A stretch of DNA of 60,357 bases from an uncultured Clostridia bacterium (GCA_946184295.1 CAMHEZ010000013.1:1-60357), one strand, 5' to 3'. Positions 1 to 8,523 are shown, counted from the stretch's first letter. Numbers and translations: made by a program. The notes: generated from the letters alone by a model not told the origin.

Positions 1-118
1 GCCCTCCGTTCTCTCCTTTATGGCCGTTTTACTTTGGTCACTGAATAGTTACAATAAAAGTAAATGCTTTTACCCTGATTCTAAAGCCAGGGAAAACAAT
101 TTTGTAATCAACTTTGGG

Positions 119-147
119 TTGAATATTCAGCAGGGGTATGATACAAT
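119..147 (+). promoter_or_regulatory. Sigma-A-type promoter of the envelope operon
   Basis: TTGAAT (119-124) and TACAAT (142-147) are separated by 17 bp and lie about 60 bp before the first gene of the three-gene operon. A small inverted repeat CCCTG/CAGGG (73-91) upstream may be the end of an earlier transcript. Nothing else is recognisable in the first 200 bases. Confidence 0.6.
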
Positions 148-205
148 GAAAATACTGTGGACTGAAAAAGGTCAATCAAACAAAAATACAGAATAGCGGG
201 GATTG

Positions 206-829
206 ATGATGAAAAAACAGATACCGGATATCTTGCGCGGCATAGCAGCCGCCGCGGCCGCCGGAGCCGTTCTGCTGTGCAGCGGCTGCGGTCTTGGATT
301 CAACACCATGATTATGACGGACACTGACCCGCCGGAAGCGGTGCTGGCGCAATTCTTCGACGCGCTGCAAGCCGGTGATTATGCCGCATGTGACCAGTGG
401 CTGGCCGACAACGAGCGGTTCACCGTGGTGGACAACACCGAGTACGACTTTCTGGGAGAATTGATGGATACCGCCATGTCGCGGCTGGACTATGCGCCCT
501 TGGAAGAGATTGAATATGACGCGACAAATGCCGAACAGCCGATTCGCGTCACTGCCCTCAACACGGCACGTCTTTCGGAGCTTATCGCGGAAAATTACGT
601 CAACACCGAATACAGCTATTTGATTGAGAATAACAAGCGGACCGTCGATGACGAGAGCAATCACGACGATGTGAGCAATATCATCAAGAGAGAAATTGAG
701 ACATACACAGAGGCGGCAGGCACCGTACAGAATGAGATCACCGTCCACTTTGTGTATAAAGACAACGGCTGGAAGATCGTGATGAACACAGAGCTCATCG
801 GGGCGATTTTTGGAGATGATGTGAAATGA
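206..829 (+). CDS. NTF2-like lipoprotein, function unknown
   Basis: A 207-residue protein with a basic N-terminus, a hydrophobic stretch and a lipobox ending LLCSGC, so the mature protein should be a lipid-anchored lipoprotein on the outer face of the membrane. The body, starting PPEAVLAQFFDALQAGDY and ending in a segment like VHFVYKDNGWKIV, has the order of an NTF2-like/DUF4878-type fold; this is a resemblance only. Three start codons stand in a row (TTG 203, ATG 206, ATG 209); ATG 206 or 209 best fits the GGGG ribosome binding site. It overlaps the next gene by 4 bases (ATGA), so translation is probably coupled and the product may work with the phosphodiester-glycosidase-like protein. Confidence 0.75.
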   Translation: MMKKQIPDILRGIAAAAAAGAVLLCSGCGLGFNTMIMTDTDPPEAVLAQFFDALQAGDYAACDQWLADNERFTVVDNTEYDFLGELMDTAMSRLDYAPLEEIEYDATNAEQPIRVTALNTARLSELIAENYVNTEYSYLIENNKRTVDDESNHDDVSNIIKREIETYTEAAGTVQNEITVHFVYKDNGWKIVMNTELIGAIFGDDVK

Positions 830-1863
830 ACAAAACCGCAGCAAACCGCAAACCGACCAAAAAACGGAGCGCTTTGACCGCCGCCTGTTTCTGCCTGCTC
901 AGCGCCGCGATGCTGTGCAGTCTGGCGGGGCTGGCGTTTGCACCGTCCAATCAGCAGCACAATGTCGCGCTGCCGGGATACGCCGTTTCGTCCTATATGA
1001 ACAATCGCGCCAGACAGATTCTGGCCGACGTGACCGGCACCGAGACCGTGCGGGTGCTGCCCTATGATTTCAGTGTGCCCGACCACAAGCCCGCCGCCGC
1101 CAATTATTACACCGAAGACGGCAAGGATTGCTACAGCGACAGCACCATCGAGGTTAAATGCTGGCACGAGTCGATTGTCAATACCAACAAGCGGCATGTG
1201 CCGGTGTATTTCTCGGAGGTGACCATCAAGCACGCCTCCCAGTTCCGCAGACAATGGGCCTTCGGGGATTACAACGCCAAAAACTATCAGTATCCCAGCA
1301 ACATCTTCGCGGGTACCAACGGCGTGGTGGGCATGTCCGCCGACTTCTACAAGCATCGGAAATACGGCATCATTATCCAATACGGCACCGTCATTTGTGA
1401 CAAGCGCAGCCCCTATTGCGCACTAGAGGTGCTGACCATCGACTACGACGGCAACTTCCAAATCTGGGACGACACCGAGCTGAGCAACCGCATTGCCGAG
1501 CAGGGGGCAGATGATATCATGCTCTCTTTCACCTTCGGCCCCGCGCTGGTCAAGGACGGCGTCGCCATGAAGGAATCCCATTGGGAAAAGCAAAGACTGG
1601 GCGAACTCAATTACACCTTCGGGCGTGCCTCCATCGGACAACTGGGAGAACGGCATTACCTGATCTGTACCGTGAGCAATCCCGGTATGTGCTGTGAACA
1701 AGTCGCCGAGGTCATGCAGAAGAAGGGCTGTATCACTGTCTACAACATGGACGGCGGGCAGTCCGGCACAATTCTGTTCAAAGGCGGCGTTTACAACGAA
1801 ATCGCCTACAACGGCATTGAACGCGCCATGAGCGATATCCTTTATTTTGCTTCTGCCGAATAA
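826..1863 (+). CDS. Phosphodiester glycosidase (NAGPA-domain) family exported protein
   Basis: The 345-residue protein has one N-terminal transmembrane or signal segment (about residues 16-42) followed by a large extracytoplasmic domain. The C-terminal motif NMDGGQSGT (residues 307-315), followed by a conserved YNGIERAMSD end, is typical of the NAGPA/DUF2233 family, related to the mammalian mannose-6-phosphate uncovering enzyme. Bacterial members are thought to cleave phosphodiester-linked sugars in surface polymers. The ATG overlaps the stop of the upstream lipoprotein gene. The genes on both sides encode membrane-attached proteins, so an envelope-polymer role is likely; the actual substrate cannot be told from sequence. 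Confidence 0.8.
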   Translation: MNKTAANRKPTKKRSALTAACFCLLSAAMLCSLAGLAFAPSNQQHNVALPGYAVSSYMNNRARQILADVTGTETVRVLPYDFSVPDHKPAAANYYTEDGKDCYSDSTIEVKCWHESIVNTNKRHVPVYFSEVTIKHASQFRRQWAFGDYNAKNYQYPSNIFAGTNGVVGMSADFYKHRKYGIIIQYGTVICDKRSPYCALEVLTIDYDGNFQIWDDTELSNRIAEQGADDIMLSFTFGPALVKDGVAMKESHWEKQRLGELNYTFGRASIGQLGERHYLICTVSNPGMCCEQVAEVMQKKGCITVYNMDGGQSGTILFKGGVYNEIAYNGIERAMSDILYFASAE

Positions 1864-1884
1864 TTACAAGAAAGGAAATGGGAC

Positions 1885-2910
1885 GTGGAAACTCGTTTAG
1901 CGTTTATCTTCGATAACTTTTACATCAGCTGGTTCGCGCTGTTCGTGACAATCGGCTGTATCGCGGGAACAGTGGTAGCCTGTCTCCTCAGACACCGGCA
2001 GGGGAAATACATATCGGATATTTTTATCTGTGTCACCTTCGGCGTTCCCCTCGGTCTCTTTTTCGCCAGACTATTCTACTGTGTTTTTTCACTCACCGAG
2101 TTCAACAGCTTCGGTCAGGTGATTGCCCTGACCAACGGCGGATACGGCCTTTACGGCGGGATACTCGGTGTATTCCTGAGCGCGGTCATCGCGGTCAAGC
2201 TGTTCGACAGCATTGACGATCTTGGCGGTCTGCTGGACTGTCTCGCGACAGGCGGCGCACTTGCCATCACGGTAGGGCGGTTTGCCACTTCCTTCACGGG
2301 CAGTGAGTTGGGCTATGAGGTCAATTTCAGCTTTATGACAGTGTATGACCCCGTGCAGGATTTAAATACCTTTGCGGTTTACTGGCTCGACGGCCTGCTG
2401 GAAGCAGCGATCTTTATTACGTGTTATCAATTCTTTCAATTTTGCCTGCAACAGGGCAGAGACAAGCCGGTTGGCGGGAAGACCGCACTGGTCATGCTGG
2501 CGCTGCACGGTGCCAATCAAGTGCTTTGCGACAGTATGCGTGCCGACGCGCTCAAGCTGGGTCTGAATGAGTTCATCAAAATTGCTCAGATTCTGGGAAT
2601 TGTGTCCTGCATCGTAATACTGGTGTATTTTATCGTGCTGTCTATCAGGTCATCTAAACTGGGACTTCTGCATATCATGTCCTTTATCATTATGCTGCAA
2701 TGTATCGCTTTTGGCGTGCTGGCCGAATATCGCGTAGGCAACGGCAATTACATCAGCAAGCATCTGATGATGCTTTGGGCCATGATACTTCTGTGTGTGA
2801 TGGTGGTACATTACGCCAAGCTCACAGTCGTCAGGACGCCGGTCGCTAAAAAGACAAGCACAGAAAAACAGCCCAAGCGCCGTGCAAGGGCTTTAGCTCA
2901 TTCCCGATAA
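1885..2910 (+). CDS. Divergent prolipoprotein diacylglyceryl transferase (Lgt)-like membrane protein
   Basis: A 341-residue polytopic protein with the Lgt landmarks in order: a glycine-rich NGGYGLYGGILG segment (about residues 84-95), GRFATSFTGSELG (about 131-143) where Lgt has GRxGNFxNxExxG, and LHGANQVLCDSMR (about 207-219) where Lgt usually has YGxGRFxxEFxR. The first arginine is kept, but the asparagine after it and the later Arg and Glu positions read Thr/Ser, Gln and Asp. It also has two or three extra C-terminal membrane helices and a basic tail. It starts with GTG at 1885 behind AAAGGAAA and lies 21 bp after the NAGPA-type gene in the same operon. It may be a specialised or inactive Lgt relative; a housekeeping lgt is probably elsewhere. 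Confidence 0.7.
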   Translation: METRLAFIFDNFYISWFALFVTIGCIAGTVVACLLRHRQGKYISDIFICVTFGVPLGLFFARLFYCVFSLTEFNSFGQVIALTNGGYGLYGGILGVFLSAVIAVKLFDSIDDLGGLLDCLATGGALAITVGRFATSFTGSELGYEVNFSFMTVYDPVQDLNTFAVYWLDGLLEAAIFITCYQFFQFCLQQGRDKPVGGKTALVMLALHGANQVLCDSMRADALKLGLNEFIKIAQILGIVSCIVILVYFIVLSIRSSKLGLLHIMSFIIMLQCIAFGVLAEYRVGNGNYISKHLMMLWAMILLCVMVVHYAKLTVVRTPVAKKTSTEKQPKRRARALAHSR

Positions 2911-2915
2911 AAGAA

Positions 2916-2965
2916 AAAGCGTGCTGTAAAGTCGATTGGAACGACTTCACAGCACGCTTTTTTGT
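2916..2965. terminator. Bidirectional rho-independent terminator
   Basis: A 19-bp stem (2916-2934 with 2942-2960, one mismatch) has an A-run on its left and a T-run on its right. It separates the converging Lgt-like gene and the minus-strand lipoprotein gene, whose stop codon lies at its edge. Confidence 0.9.
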
Positions 2966-3477
2966 TACATATCAAATTCCCCGTAATACAACACGTTCTT
3001 ATCGGTATCATAAATCGCGATGGTGTAGTTGAGATAATCACGGGAGATCGGCTCATCGCTGCCGTTGAGCGTGCTTTGCCGGTCGATAAAAAGATAGTAG
3101 CCGTTTTTCACGACCGGCATGAGGGGATTGTCCCAATCGTTGCTTTTGGTGAGCGAGGGCGCATAGTAATTATATTCGTCCTCAAAGCCGTATATTTCCG
3201 CCGTTATATCGTCCGGCAGCGGGAGGGTGTGCCATTTGCCGCTGGCTTTGATGGTTTCCACTGCGGAGGCATCGGAAAATTGCAGTTGGTAAAAAGAGAT
3301 TCCGTCCCCGTGAAACCCTTCATGTGACTGGTAGCTGTCCAGAAATTCGGCGGCCGAGCAGTCAAAGCCCACGGTGCGCGAAATCAAGGTCTTCCACGTG
3401 CTTTCGATATCTCCGCACCCAGACAGCATCACCGTCAGGCATACGGCCGCCACAAACGCCGCGATTTTCTTCATCAT
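2965..3477 (-). CDS. Small lipoprotein, function unknown
   Basis: About 170 residues with a lysine N-terminus, a hydrophobic signal and lipobox LSGC, so it is predicted to be anchored outside the cell. The mature part is rich in Asp, Tyr and Ser and contains no motif I recognise; it ends LYYGEFDM. ATG at 3477 is chosen because it is 7 nt from a GAGGT ribosome binding site; TTG 3480 and ATG 3474 are alternatives. It is a single-gene unit with its own consensus promoter and terminator. The repeated Tyr/Asp pattern would fit a secreted beta-rich fold, but no function can be assigned. Confidence 0.75.
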   Translation of the reverse strand: MMKKIAAFVAAVCLTVMLSGCGDIESTWKTLISRTVGFDCSAAEFLDSYQSHEGFHGDGISFYQLQFSDASAVETIKASGKWHTLPLPDDITAEIYGFEDEYNYYAPSLTKSNDWDNPLMPVVKNGYYLFIDRQSTLNGSDEPISRDYLNYTIAIYDTDKNVLYYGEFDM

Positions 3478-3527
3478 CAAACATACCTCATTTCATTCAT
3501 GATACAAATTCGGTTAACCTTGCCATT

Positions 3528-3556
3528 ATTATAGTCTTGATTATATTGTTTGTCAA
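3528..3556 (-). promoter_or_regulatory. Consensus sigma-A promoter for the small lipoprotein gene
   Basis: On the minus strand, TTGACA (3551-3556) and TATAAT (3528-3533) are exactly 17 bp apart, about 50 bp before the lipoprotein start codon. Confidence 0.85.
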
Positions 3557-3594
3557 GAGCAATTTATTAAAAAACGACAAAAAATAATCGAATT

Positions 3595-3638
3595 AAAAAA
3601 CGATACCGCCAACCATTCCGCTGACGGTATCGTTTTTT
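3595..3638 (-). terminator. Terminator of the topoisomerase operon
   Basis: Inverted repeat AACGATACCG/CGGTATCGTT with flanking A and T runs, just downstream (minus strand) of the topoisomerase A-subunit stop codon. It could work in both directions. Confidence 0.85.
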
Positions 3639-3655
3639 GCCTGATACGGTGAGAT

Positions 3656-5890
3656 TTATAAAAGCGTCGTCTGTTCGCCCTCATCGGTGTCGTTCAGCGT
3701 GCCTGCCGCCGGCAAGTTTTTGGGACGGAATTTCTTTTCGTTTTCCGGTTTGACCATGCCGATTTCAAAGGCCACCATATCGCTGACAGTGGCATTGCGG
3801 CGCAGTGTCATCACCTGATTGCCCTGTGCCGTGCGGGTCTTGGCGGGAATTTCGGCGGAGGGGAAAATCAGCACCTTGTCCGCCGTGGAGCGCAGTAAAA
3901 TGTCGCAGTCGGCGGCAATCCACAGTGCCTTGACGAGCGGGGACTTGTCGCTGTAAGCCGCGAGCAGCTTCTTGCGGTTGGTCTTGGTCGCGTAGGTATT
4001 GAGTTCGGCCTTGGCAACCTTGCCGTTTTCATAGGCAAAAAGCACATAGCCGCTGTAATCAGTGGTGAGAACCGTGTATTTGACGTGCTCGTCCTCGGCC
4101 ATACCCAGCACGGCAGGGATATATTCACCCAGTACGCTGGCCTTGGTGTCGCTGAAATCGGAGGCTTTCGACTTGTAGACCTGGCATTTGTCAGTGACAA
4201 AGAGCAGCTCCGCCACGTTGCGGGTCTCGAAGGTCTGCACAATCTCATCGCCCTCTTTGAGCTTCTGGTCGCTGCTCATGCGGAGCGACTGGGGGCTGAT
4301 CTTCTTGATGTAGCCTTCTTTGGTGATGAAGATATGCACAGGATAATCCGGCACCAGCGAAACCTCGTCGATGGCGGTTTCCTCCACATCGTAGAGAATC
4401 ATGCTGCGGCGGGGCTGACCGTATTTCTTAGTGACCGCTTTCAACTCGTCGATGATGATTTTCTTGACGCGCTTGGGGGAATTGAGTACGTCTTCCAAAT
4501 CGGCGATATCGGCACGGAGGTTTTCGATGTCCTCGGTGCGCTTCAAAATATACTCGCGGTTGATGTGGCGCAGTTTGATCTCCGCGACATATTCTGCCTG
4601 AATTTCGTCGATACCAAAGCCGCTCATCAGGTTGGGGACCACTTGGTCTTCTTCTTCTGTCTCGCGAATAATATTGATGGCTTTGTCGATGTCGAGCAGA
4701 ATTTTCTGCAAGCCTTCGAGCAGGTGCAGGCGTTCCTTTTTCTTGTCCAGCACAAAACAGGTACGGCGTTCTACACAGGTCATGCGGAACTTGATCCACT
4801 CGTCCAGAATACCGTCCACGCCCAGCACCTTGGGTGCGCCGTTGATGAGGACGTTGAAATTGCAGGCGAAGCCGTCTTCCAACGAGGTGAATTTGTAGAG
4901 TTTCTGCATGAGCTTGTCGGGGTCGGCGCCGCGCTTCAAGTCGATGGTCACGCGCAGACCGTGAAGGCCCTGCTCGTCACGGATATCGGAGATTTCCTTG
5001 ATTTTGCCTGCCTTCACCAGCTCGATCACCTTTTCGATAATCTGTTCGCAGGTGGTAGTGGGGGGGATTTGCGTGATGTCGATGCAGTTGGCTTCCTTGT
5101 CGTAGGTGTAGCGGGCACGTACCTTGACACTGCCGCGGCCGGTGTGATAAATTTTTTCCAGCTCAGCTTTGTTGTAAAGAATCTGACCGCCCCCCGGAAA
5201 ATCAGGTGCCAACAGGGTAGAGGCAATGTCGTGAGCGGGATTTTTCAAGAGCTGTATCGTGGTTTCGATCAACTCGTTGAGATTAAAGGAGCATATCGAA
5301 CTGGCCATACCGACAGCGATGCCGGTGTTGGTATTGCAGAGAATCGTGGGGAAGGTAACAGGGAGCAGGGAGGGCTCCTTCATCGTGTTGTCGAAATTAT
5401 CCACCATGTCGATGGCGTCGTTGTCGATGTCGCGAAACAACTCGGCGGCAATCGGCGCGAGCCGCGCCTCGGTGTATCGGGAAGCGGCTGCTTGGGTGTC
5501 GCGGGAATACGCCTTGCCGAAGGAACCTTTTGAATCCACATAGGGGTGCAGCAGGGCCTCATAGGCGACAGTCATTCTCACCATCGTATCGTAAATCGCC
5601 GCGTCGCCGTGGGGGTTGAGCGCCATGGTGGAGCCCGCGATCTTGGAGGACTTCTGACGGGCGCCGCCGAGCAGCCCCATCTTGTACATGGTATAGAGCA
5701 GCTTGCGATGAGAGGGCTTGAAGCCGTCGATCTCGGGAATGGCGCGGCTCATGATAACGCTCATGGCATAGGGCATATAATTGCCTTCCAGCGTATCGAC
5801 AATGGCCTGCGGGACGACTTCACCCGCTCCCTTGATGTATCCGCTCATGGCCGCCTTCTGCGGCGTGGTTCTTCTCTTTTTCGGAGTCAA
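3656..5890 (-). CDS. Type IIA DNA topoisomerase A subunit (GyrA/ParC family, ParC-like)
   Basis: This 744-residue protein is the DNA-cleaving subunit of an ATP-dependent type II topoisomerase. The active-site tyrosine is Tyr139 in ASRYTEARL. The quinolone-determining region reads NPHGDAAIYD (residues 92-101), so the usual Ser at the GyrA-83 position is Ala97 while Asp101 is kept. The C-terminal domain shows beta-pinwheel-like repeats but no QRRGGKG GyrA box, and the length is near ParC, so decatenation rather than supercoiling is the likelier activity. The start is TTG at 5890, 5-6 nt after AAGGTGA; an ATG at residue 15 is an alternative. The B subunit gene lies 143 bp upstream in the same direction. 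Confidence 0.9.
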   Translation of the reverse strand: MTPKKRRTTPQKAAMSGYIKGAGEVVPQAIVDTLEGNYMPYAMSVIMSRAIPEIDGFKPSHRKLLYTMYKMGLLGGARQKSSKIAGSTMALNPHGDAAIYDTMVRMTVAYEALLHPYVDSKGSFGKAYSRDTQAAASRYTEARLAPIAAELFRDIDNDAIDMVDNFDNTMKEPSLLPVTFPTILCNTNTGIAVGMASSICSFNLNELIETTIQLLKNPAHDIASTLLAPDFPGGGQILYNKAELEKIYHTGRGSVKVRARYTYDKEANCIDITQIPPTTTCEQIIEKVIELVKAGKIKEISDIRDEQGLHGLRVTIDLKRGADPDKLMQKLYKFTSLEDGFACNFNVLINGAPKVLGVDGILDEWIKFRMTCVERRTCFVLDKKKERLHLLEGLQKILLDIDKAINIIRETEEEDQVVPNLMSGFGIDEIQAEYVAEIKLRHINREYILKRTEDIENLRADIADLEDVLNSPKRVKKIIIDELKAVTKKYGQPRRSMILYDVEETAIDEVSLVPDYPVHIFITKEGYIKKISPQSLRMSSDQKLKEGDEIVQTFETRNVAELLFVTDKCQVYKSKASDFSDTKASVLGEYIPAVLGMAEDEHVKYTVLTTDYSGYVLFAYENGKVAKAELNTYATKTNRKKLLAAYSDKSPLVKALWIAADCDILLRSTADKVLIFPSAEIPAKTRTAQGNQVMTLRRNATVSDMVAFEIGMVKPENEKKFRPKNLPAAGTLNDTDEGEQTTLL

Positions 5891-5949
5891 ATAATCACCT
5901 TCGTGTATAGAATAGGGAATAATGTTCTTTTATCACTCGTGTAAACTCA

Positions 5950-5984
5950 ATTTACTTTTCATAAAGTTATGATGTAAAGTAAAT
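5950..5984 (-). other. Hairpin between the two topoisomerase genes
   Basis: ATTTACTTT (5950-5958) is perfectly complementary to AAAGTAAAT (5976-5984), and the loop holds a further TCATAA/TTATGA match. On the minus strand it lies between the B-subunit stop and the A-subunit start with no T-run, so it looks more like an RNA-processing or stability element than a terminator. Confidence 0.45.
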
Positions 5985-6033
5985 ATGCTTTAAATATATT
6001 TTGTGCAATTCAGAGCAATGGATAATAGGCAAA

Positions 6034-8025
6034 TTACTGAATATCGGCCAGTTCGATAAATTCACTGCCATGTTCGGCGATATACTCTTTTCGGCCGCTG
6101 AGGTTGTCGCCCAGCAGCACGTCGAACATGCGCTCGGTGGGTTCCATGTCGGTGGGCATGACCTTGATGAGACGGCGGGTGGCAGGTGCCATTGTGGTGA
6201 AGCTCATCATGTCCGCGTCGTTCTCGCCGAGACCTTTAGAGCGCTGAATGGTGAATTTCTTCTTGCCGATGGTATCGAGAATCTCCATCTTTTCCTGTTC
6301 GGTGTATGCGAAATAGGTGTCGCTGCCGCAGGTGATTTCATAAAGAGGGGATTCGGCAATATACACTCGTCCCGCGTCGATCAGCTTTGGCATAAGGCGG
6401 TAAATCATGGTAAGAATCAGTGTGCGGATCTGGAAGCCGTCCACATCGGCATCGGTGCAGATAATAACCTTGCTCCAGCGCAGCTGTGTGATGTCAAAGG
6501 TGGAGAGATTTTTGTTCTGATGCCCCTTGACGTCCACACCGCAGCCCAGCACCTTGATGAGATCGGTGATGATTTCGCTCTTGAAAATCTTGTTGTAATC
6601 GGCCTTGAGGCAATTGAGGATTTTGCCGCGCACCGGCATAATGCCTTGGAAGGCAGGGTCGCGCGCGTTCTTGCAGGAACCCGCAGCAGAATCGCCCTCC
6701 ACGATATACAACTCGCGCTCGTTGGGGTCTTTAGAACGGCAGTCGATGAATTTGTTGACGCGGGAGGTGATATCCATGTTGGACGAGAGCGTCTTTTTGA
6801 GATTGAGTCGCTGTTTCTCGGCCTGCTCACGGCTCTGCTTGTTAAGCAGCACCTGACCGCAGATTTTGTCGGCTTCCAGCGGATTTTCGATGAACCAGAT
6901 TTCGAGCTGATGGCGGAAGAACTCCGTCATAGCCTCCTGAATGAACTTGTTGGTAATGGCCTTTTTGGTCTGATTTTCGTAGCTGGTCTGGTTGGAAAAG
7001 GAGGAAACCACAATGATAAGACAGTCTTCCACGTCCTGCGCGGAAATCTTGCTTTCGTTCTTGGTGTATTTGCCGGTCTGCTTGAGCCGCGCGTCAATCA
7101 TGGCGACAAACGCGCTGCGCACCGCCTTCTGCGGCGCACCGCCGTATTCCAGCCAGCTGGAATTGTGGTAGTATTCGCTCACGCAGATGCGATTGGAAAA
7201 GGCAACCGCCGCGTTGATTTTCACATTATAATCCGGTTTATCCTCGCGGTCGCGGCCGCGGCGCTCACACTGCCAGAACTGCACCTGCGAAATGGCGTCG
7301 TCTCCGGCCAGCTCGCGCACATGGTCAGCGATGCCGTCTTTGTAATAATACTCGAATTTCTCTCCGCTCACCTTGTCATCAAGCACAAACAGCACGCCGG
7401 CGTTGACAATGGCCTGACGGCGAATGGTATCCTGATAGTATTCCAGCGGAATGTTGATGTCCGTGAACACTTCGAGATCGGGCTTCCACTTGATGCGCGA
7501 ACCGGTTTGTCTGCCGCTGTAAGGTTCTTTTTGCAGACCGCCGACGTTTTCGCCGTGTTCAAAATGCAGCGTAAATTTTGTTCCGTCGCGGCGAATTTCC
7601 GCGTCCATGTATTCGGAAGCGTACTGGGTGGCGCAGAGGCCGAGACCGTTGAGACCCAGCGAATACTCGTAGATCTCGCCGTCATCATTGTTGTATTTGC
7701 CGCCCGCGTACATCTCGCAGAACACCAGCTCCCAGTTGTAGCGCTGTTCGACGTTATTGTAATCGACCGGAATGCCGCGTCCGAAATCCTCCACCTGCAC
7801 GGAACCGTCGGCGAAGCGGGTCACAATAATTTTCTGACCGTAGCCCTCCCGCGCTTCGTCGATAGAATTGGAGAGAATTTCAAAGACCGAGTGACAGCAG
7901 CCTTCGATACCGTCCGAGCCAAAGATGACCGCAGGACGTTTGCGCACTCTGTCCGCGCCCTTCAGCGCAACGATATTGTCATTGCCGTATTCCTTTTTTT
8001 CGGGTAAATTCTGCATATTTTCCAT
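6034..8025 (-). CDS. Type IIA DNA topoisomerase B subunit (GyrB/ParE family)
   Basis: The 663-residue ATPase subunit that drives the topoisomerase. The N-terminal GHKL domain has EILSNSIDEA (49-58) and FGRGIPVD (81-88); the TOPRIM domain has EGDSAAGS (about 443-450) and DADVDG (about 524-529). Two normally well-kept positions differ: DADVDG is followed by FQI where family members usually have a His (AHI or SHI), and the usual QRYKGLGE reads QRSKGLGE. The length and the lack of an insertion near the C-terminus fit ParE or a Firmicute-type GyrB. ATG at 8025 has GGAGAAGGAT in front and a consensus promoter about 65 bp upstream. It is the first gene of the operon; the partner A subunit follows. 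Confidence 0.9.
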   Translation of the reverse strand: MENMQNLPEKKEYGNDNIVALKGADRVRKRPAVIFGSDGIEGCCHSVFEILSNSIDEAREGYGQKIIVTRFADGSVQVEDFGRGIPVDYNNVEQRYNWELVFCEMYAGGKYNNDDGEIYEYSLGLNGLGLCATQYASEYMDAEIRRDGTKFTLHFEHGENVGGLQKEPYSGRQTGSRIKWKPDLEVFTDINIPLEYYQDTIRRQAIVNAGVLFVLDDKVSGEKFEYYYKDGIADHVRELAGDDAISQVQFWQCERRGRDREDKPDYNVKINAAVAFSNRICVSEYYHNSSWLEYGGAPQKAVRSAFVAMIDARLKQTGKYTKNESKISAQDVEDCLIIVVSSFSNQTSYENQTKKAITNKFIQEAMTEFFRHQLEIWFIENPLEADKICGQVLLNKQSREQAEKQRLNLKKTLSSNMDITSRVNKFIDCRSKDPNERELYIVEGDSAAGSCKNARDPAFQGIMPVRGKILNCLKADYNKIFKSEIITDLIKVLGCGVDVKGHQNKNLSTFDITQLRWSKVIICTDADVDGFQIRTLILTMIYRLMPKLIDAGRVYIAESPLYEITCGSDTYFAYTEQEKMEILDTIGKKKFTIQRSKGLGENDADMMSFTTMAPATRRLIKVMPTDMEPTERMFDVLLGDNLSGRKEYIAEHGSEFIELADIQ

Positions 8026-8089
8026 ATATCCTTCTCCATCTGTATCAAAAATAAAACGACTTTGCAGATATCTTCACCTACGAATCTTA

Positions 8090-8118
8090 ATTGTAAGCCA
8101 AATCGCTCGGATTGTCAA
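8090..8118 (-). promoter_or_regulatory. Promoter of the topoisomerase operon
   Basis: On the minus strand, TTGACA (8113-8118), a 17-bp spacer and TACAAT (8090-8095) precede the B-subunit gene. Confidence 0.8.
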
Positions 8119-8181
8119 GAGAGAGATTTCGTTTTGTGGGAATAACAAGGGAAATTTTACCATCAAAAACAGAAATGAATA

Positions 8182-8210
8182 TTGACAATTCATCGTTTTC
8201 ATAATATAAT
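8182..8210 (+). promoter_or_regulatory. Perfect-consensus promoter for the DUF1858 gene
   Basis: TTGACA (8182-8187), a 17-bp spacer and TATAAT (8205-8210), 31 bp before the DUF1858 start codon. It diverges from the topoisomerase promoter only about 65 bp away. Confidence 0.9.
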
Positions 8211-8241
8211 GTATGCCATAAAACAAAGGGAGGCAAATACG

Positions 8242-8442
8242 ATGGAAATCACAAAGGACACCATTATCGGCGATATTCTCGACATTGATTCTTCTACCGC
8301 ACCGTTTTTCCTCGAAATGGGTATGCACTGTCTGGGCTGCCCGGCTTCGAGAGGCGAGTCAATCGAGCAGGCTTGCATGGTTCACGGCGTGAACGCTGAC
8401 GAACTGGTCGGAAAGCTGAACGCTCACATTCAGGGCAAGTAA
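8242..8442 (+). CDS. DUF1858 domain protein
   Basis: A 66-residue protein starting MEITKDTIIGDIL with the DUF1858 pattern: a regular helix start and a GMHCLGCPAS motif (CxxC) near the middle. Members of this family often sit beside hybrid-cluster or other redox proteins, or are fused to them, and the CxxC pair may bind a metal or do thiol chemistry; the exact role is unknown. The ATG at 8242 follows AGGGAGG by 8 nt; an upstream in-frame extension lies inside the promoter and is not real. It has a strong promoter and a downstream hairpin, so it may be transcribed alone and at high level. Confidence 0.8.
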   Translation: MEITKDTIIGDILDIDSSTAPFFLEMGMHCLGCPASRGESIEQACMVHGVNADELVGKLNAHIQGK

Positions 8443-8455
8443 TTTTTGTGTGATG

Positions 8456-8497
8456 AGGTCTGTCGCTGCGGAGAACTTCGTTGTGACAGACCTTATT
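8456..8497 (+). terminator. Hairpin after the DUF1858 gene, probable weak terminator
   Basis: AGGTCTGTC (8456-8464) pairs with GACAGACCT (8485-8493), followed by a short T-rich tail. The imperfect T-run could let some transcription continue into trmK. Confidence 0.5.
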
Positions 8498-8523
8498 TAT
8501 GCCTGCGGAGAGGAGAATGATTG

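Noticed and set aside
4085-5533. A 482-codon open frame opposite the topoisomerase A gene
   Set aside because: Shadow of the gene on the other strand, caused by biased codon use.
6001-8007. A 668-codon open frame on the plus strand opposite the topoisomerase B gene
   Set aside because: It is the antisense of a well-conserved gene with all family motifs; there is no ribosome binding site and the protein has no plausible domains.
3656-8025. Naming the topoisomerase genes gyrA/gyrB
   Set aside because: The A subunit lacks the GyrA box and the operon is not in a dnaA region; parC/parE-like is more likely but not certain, so symbols are left empty.
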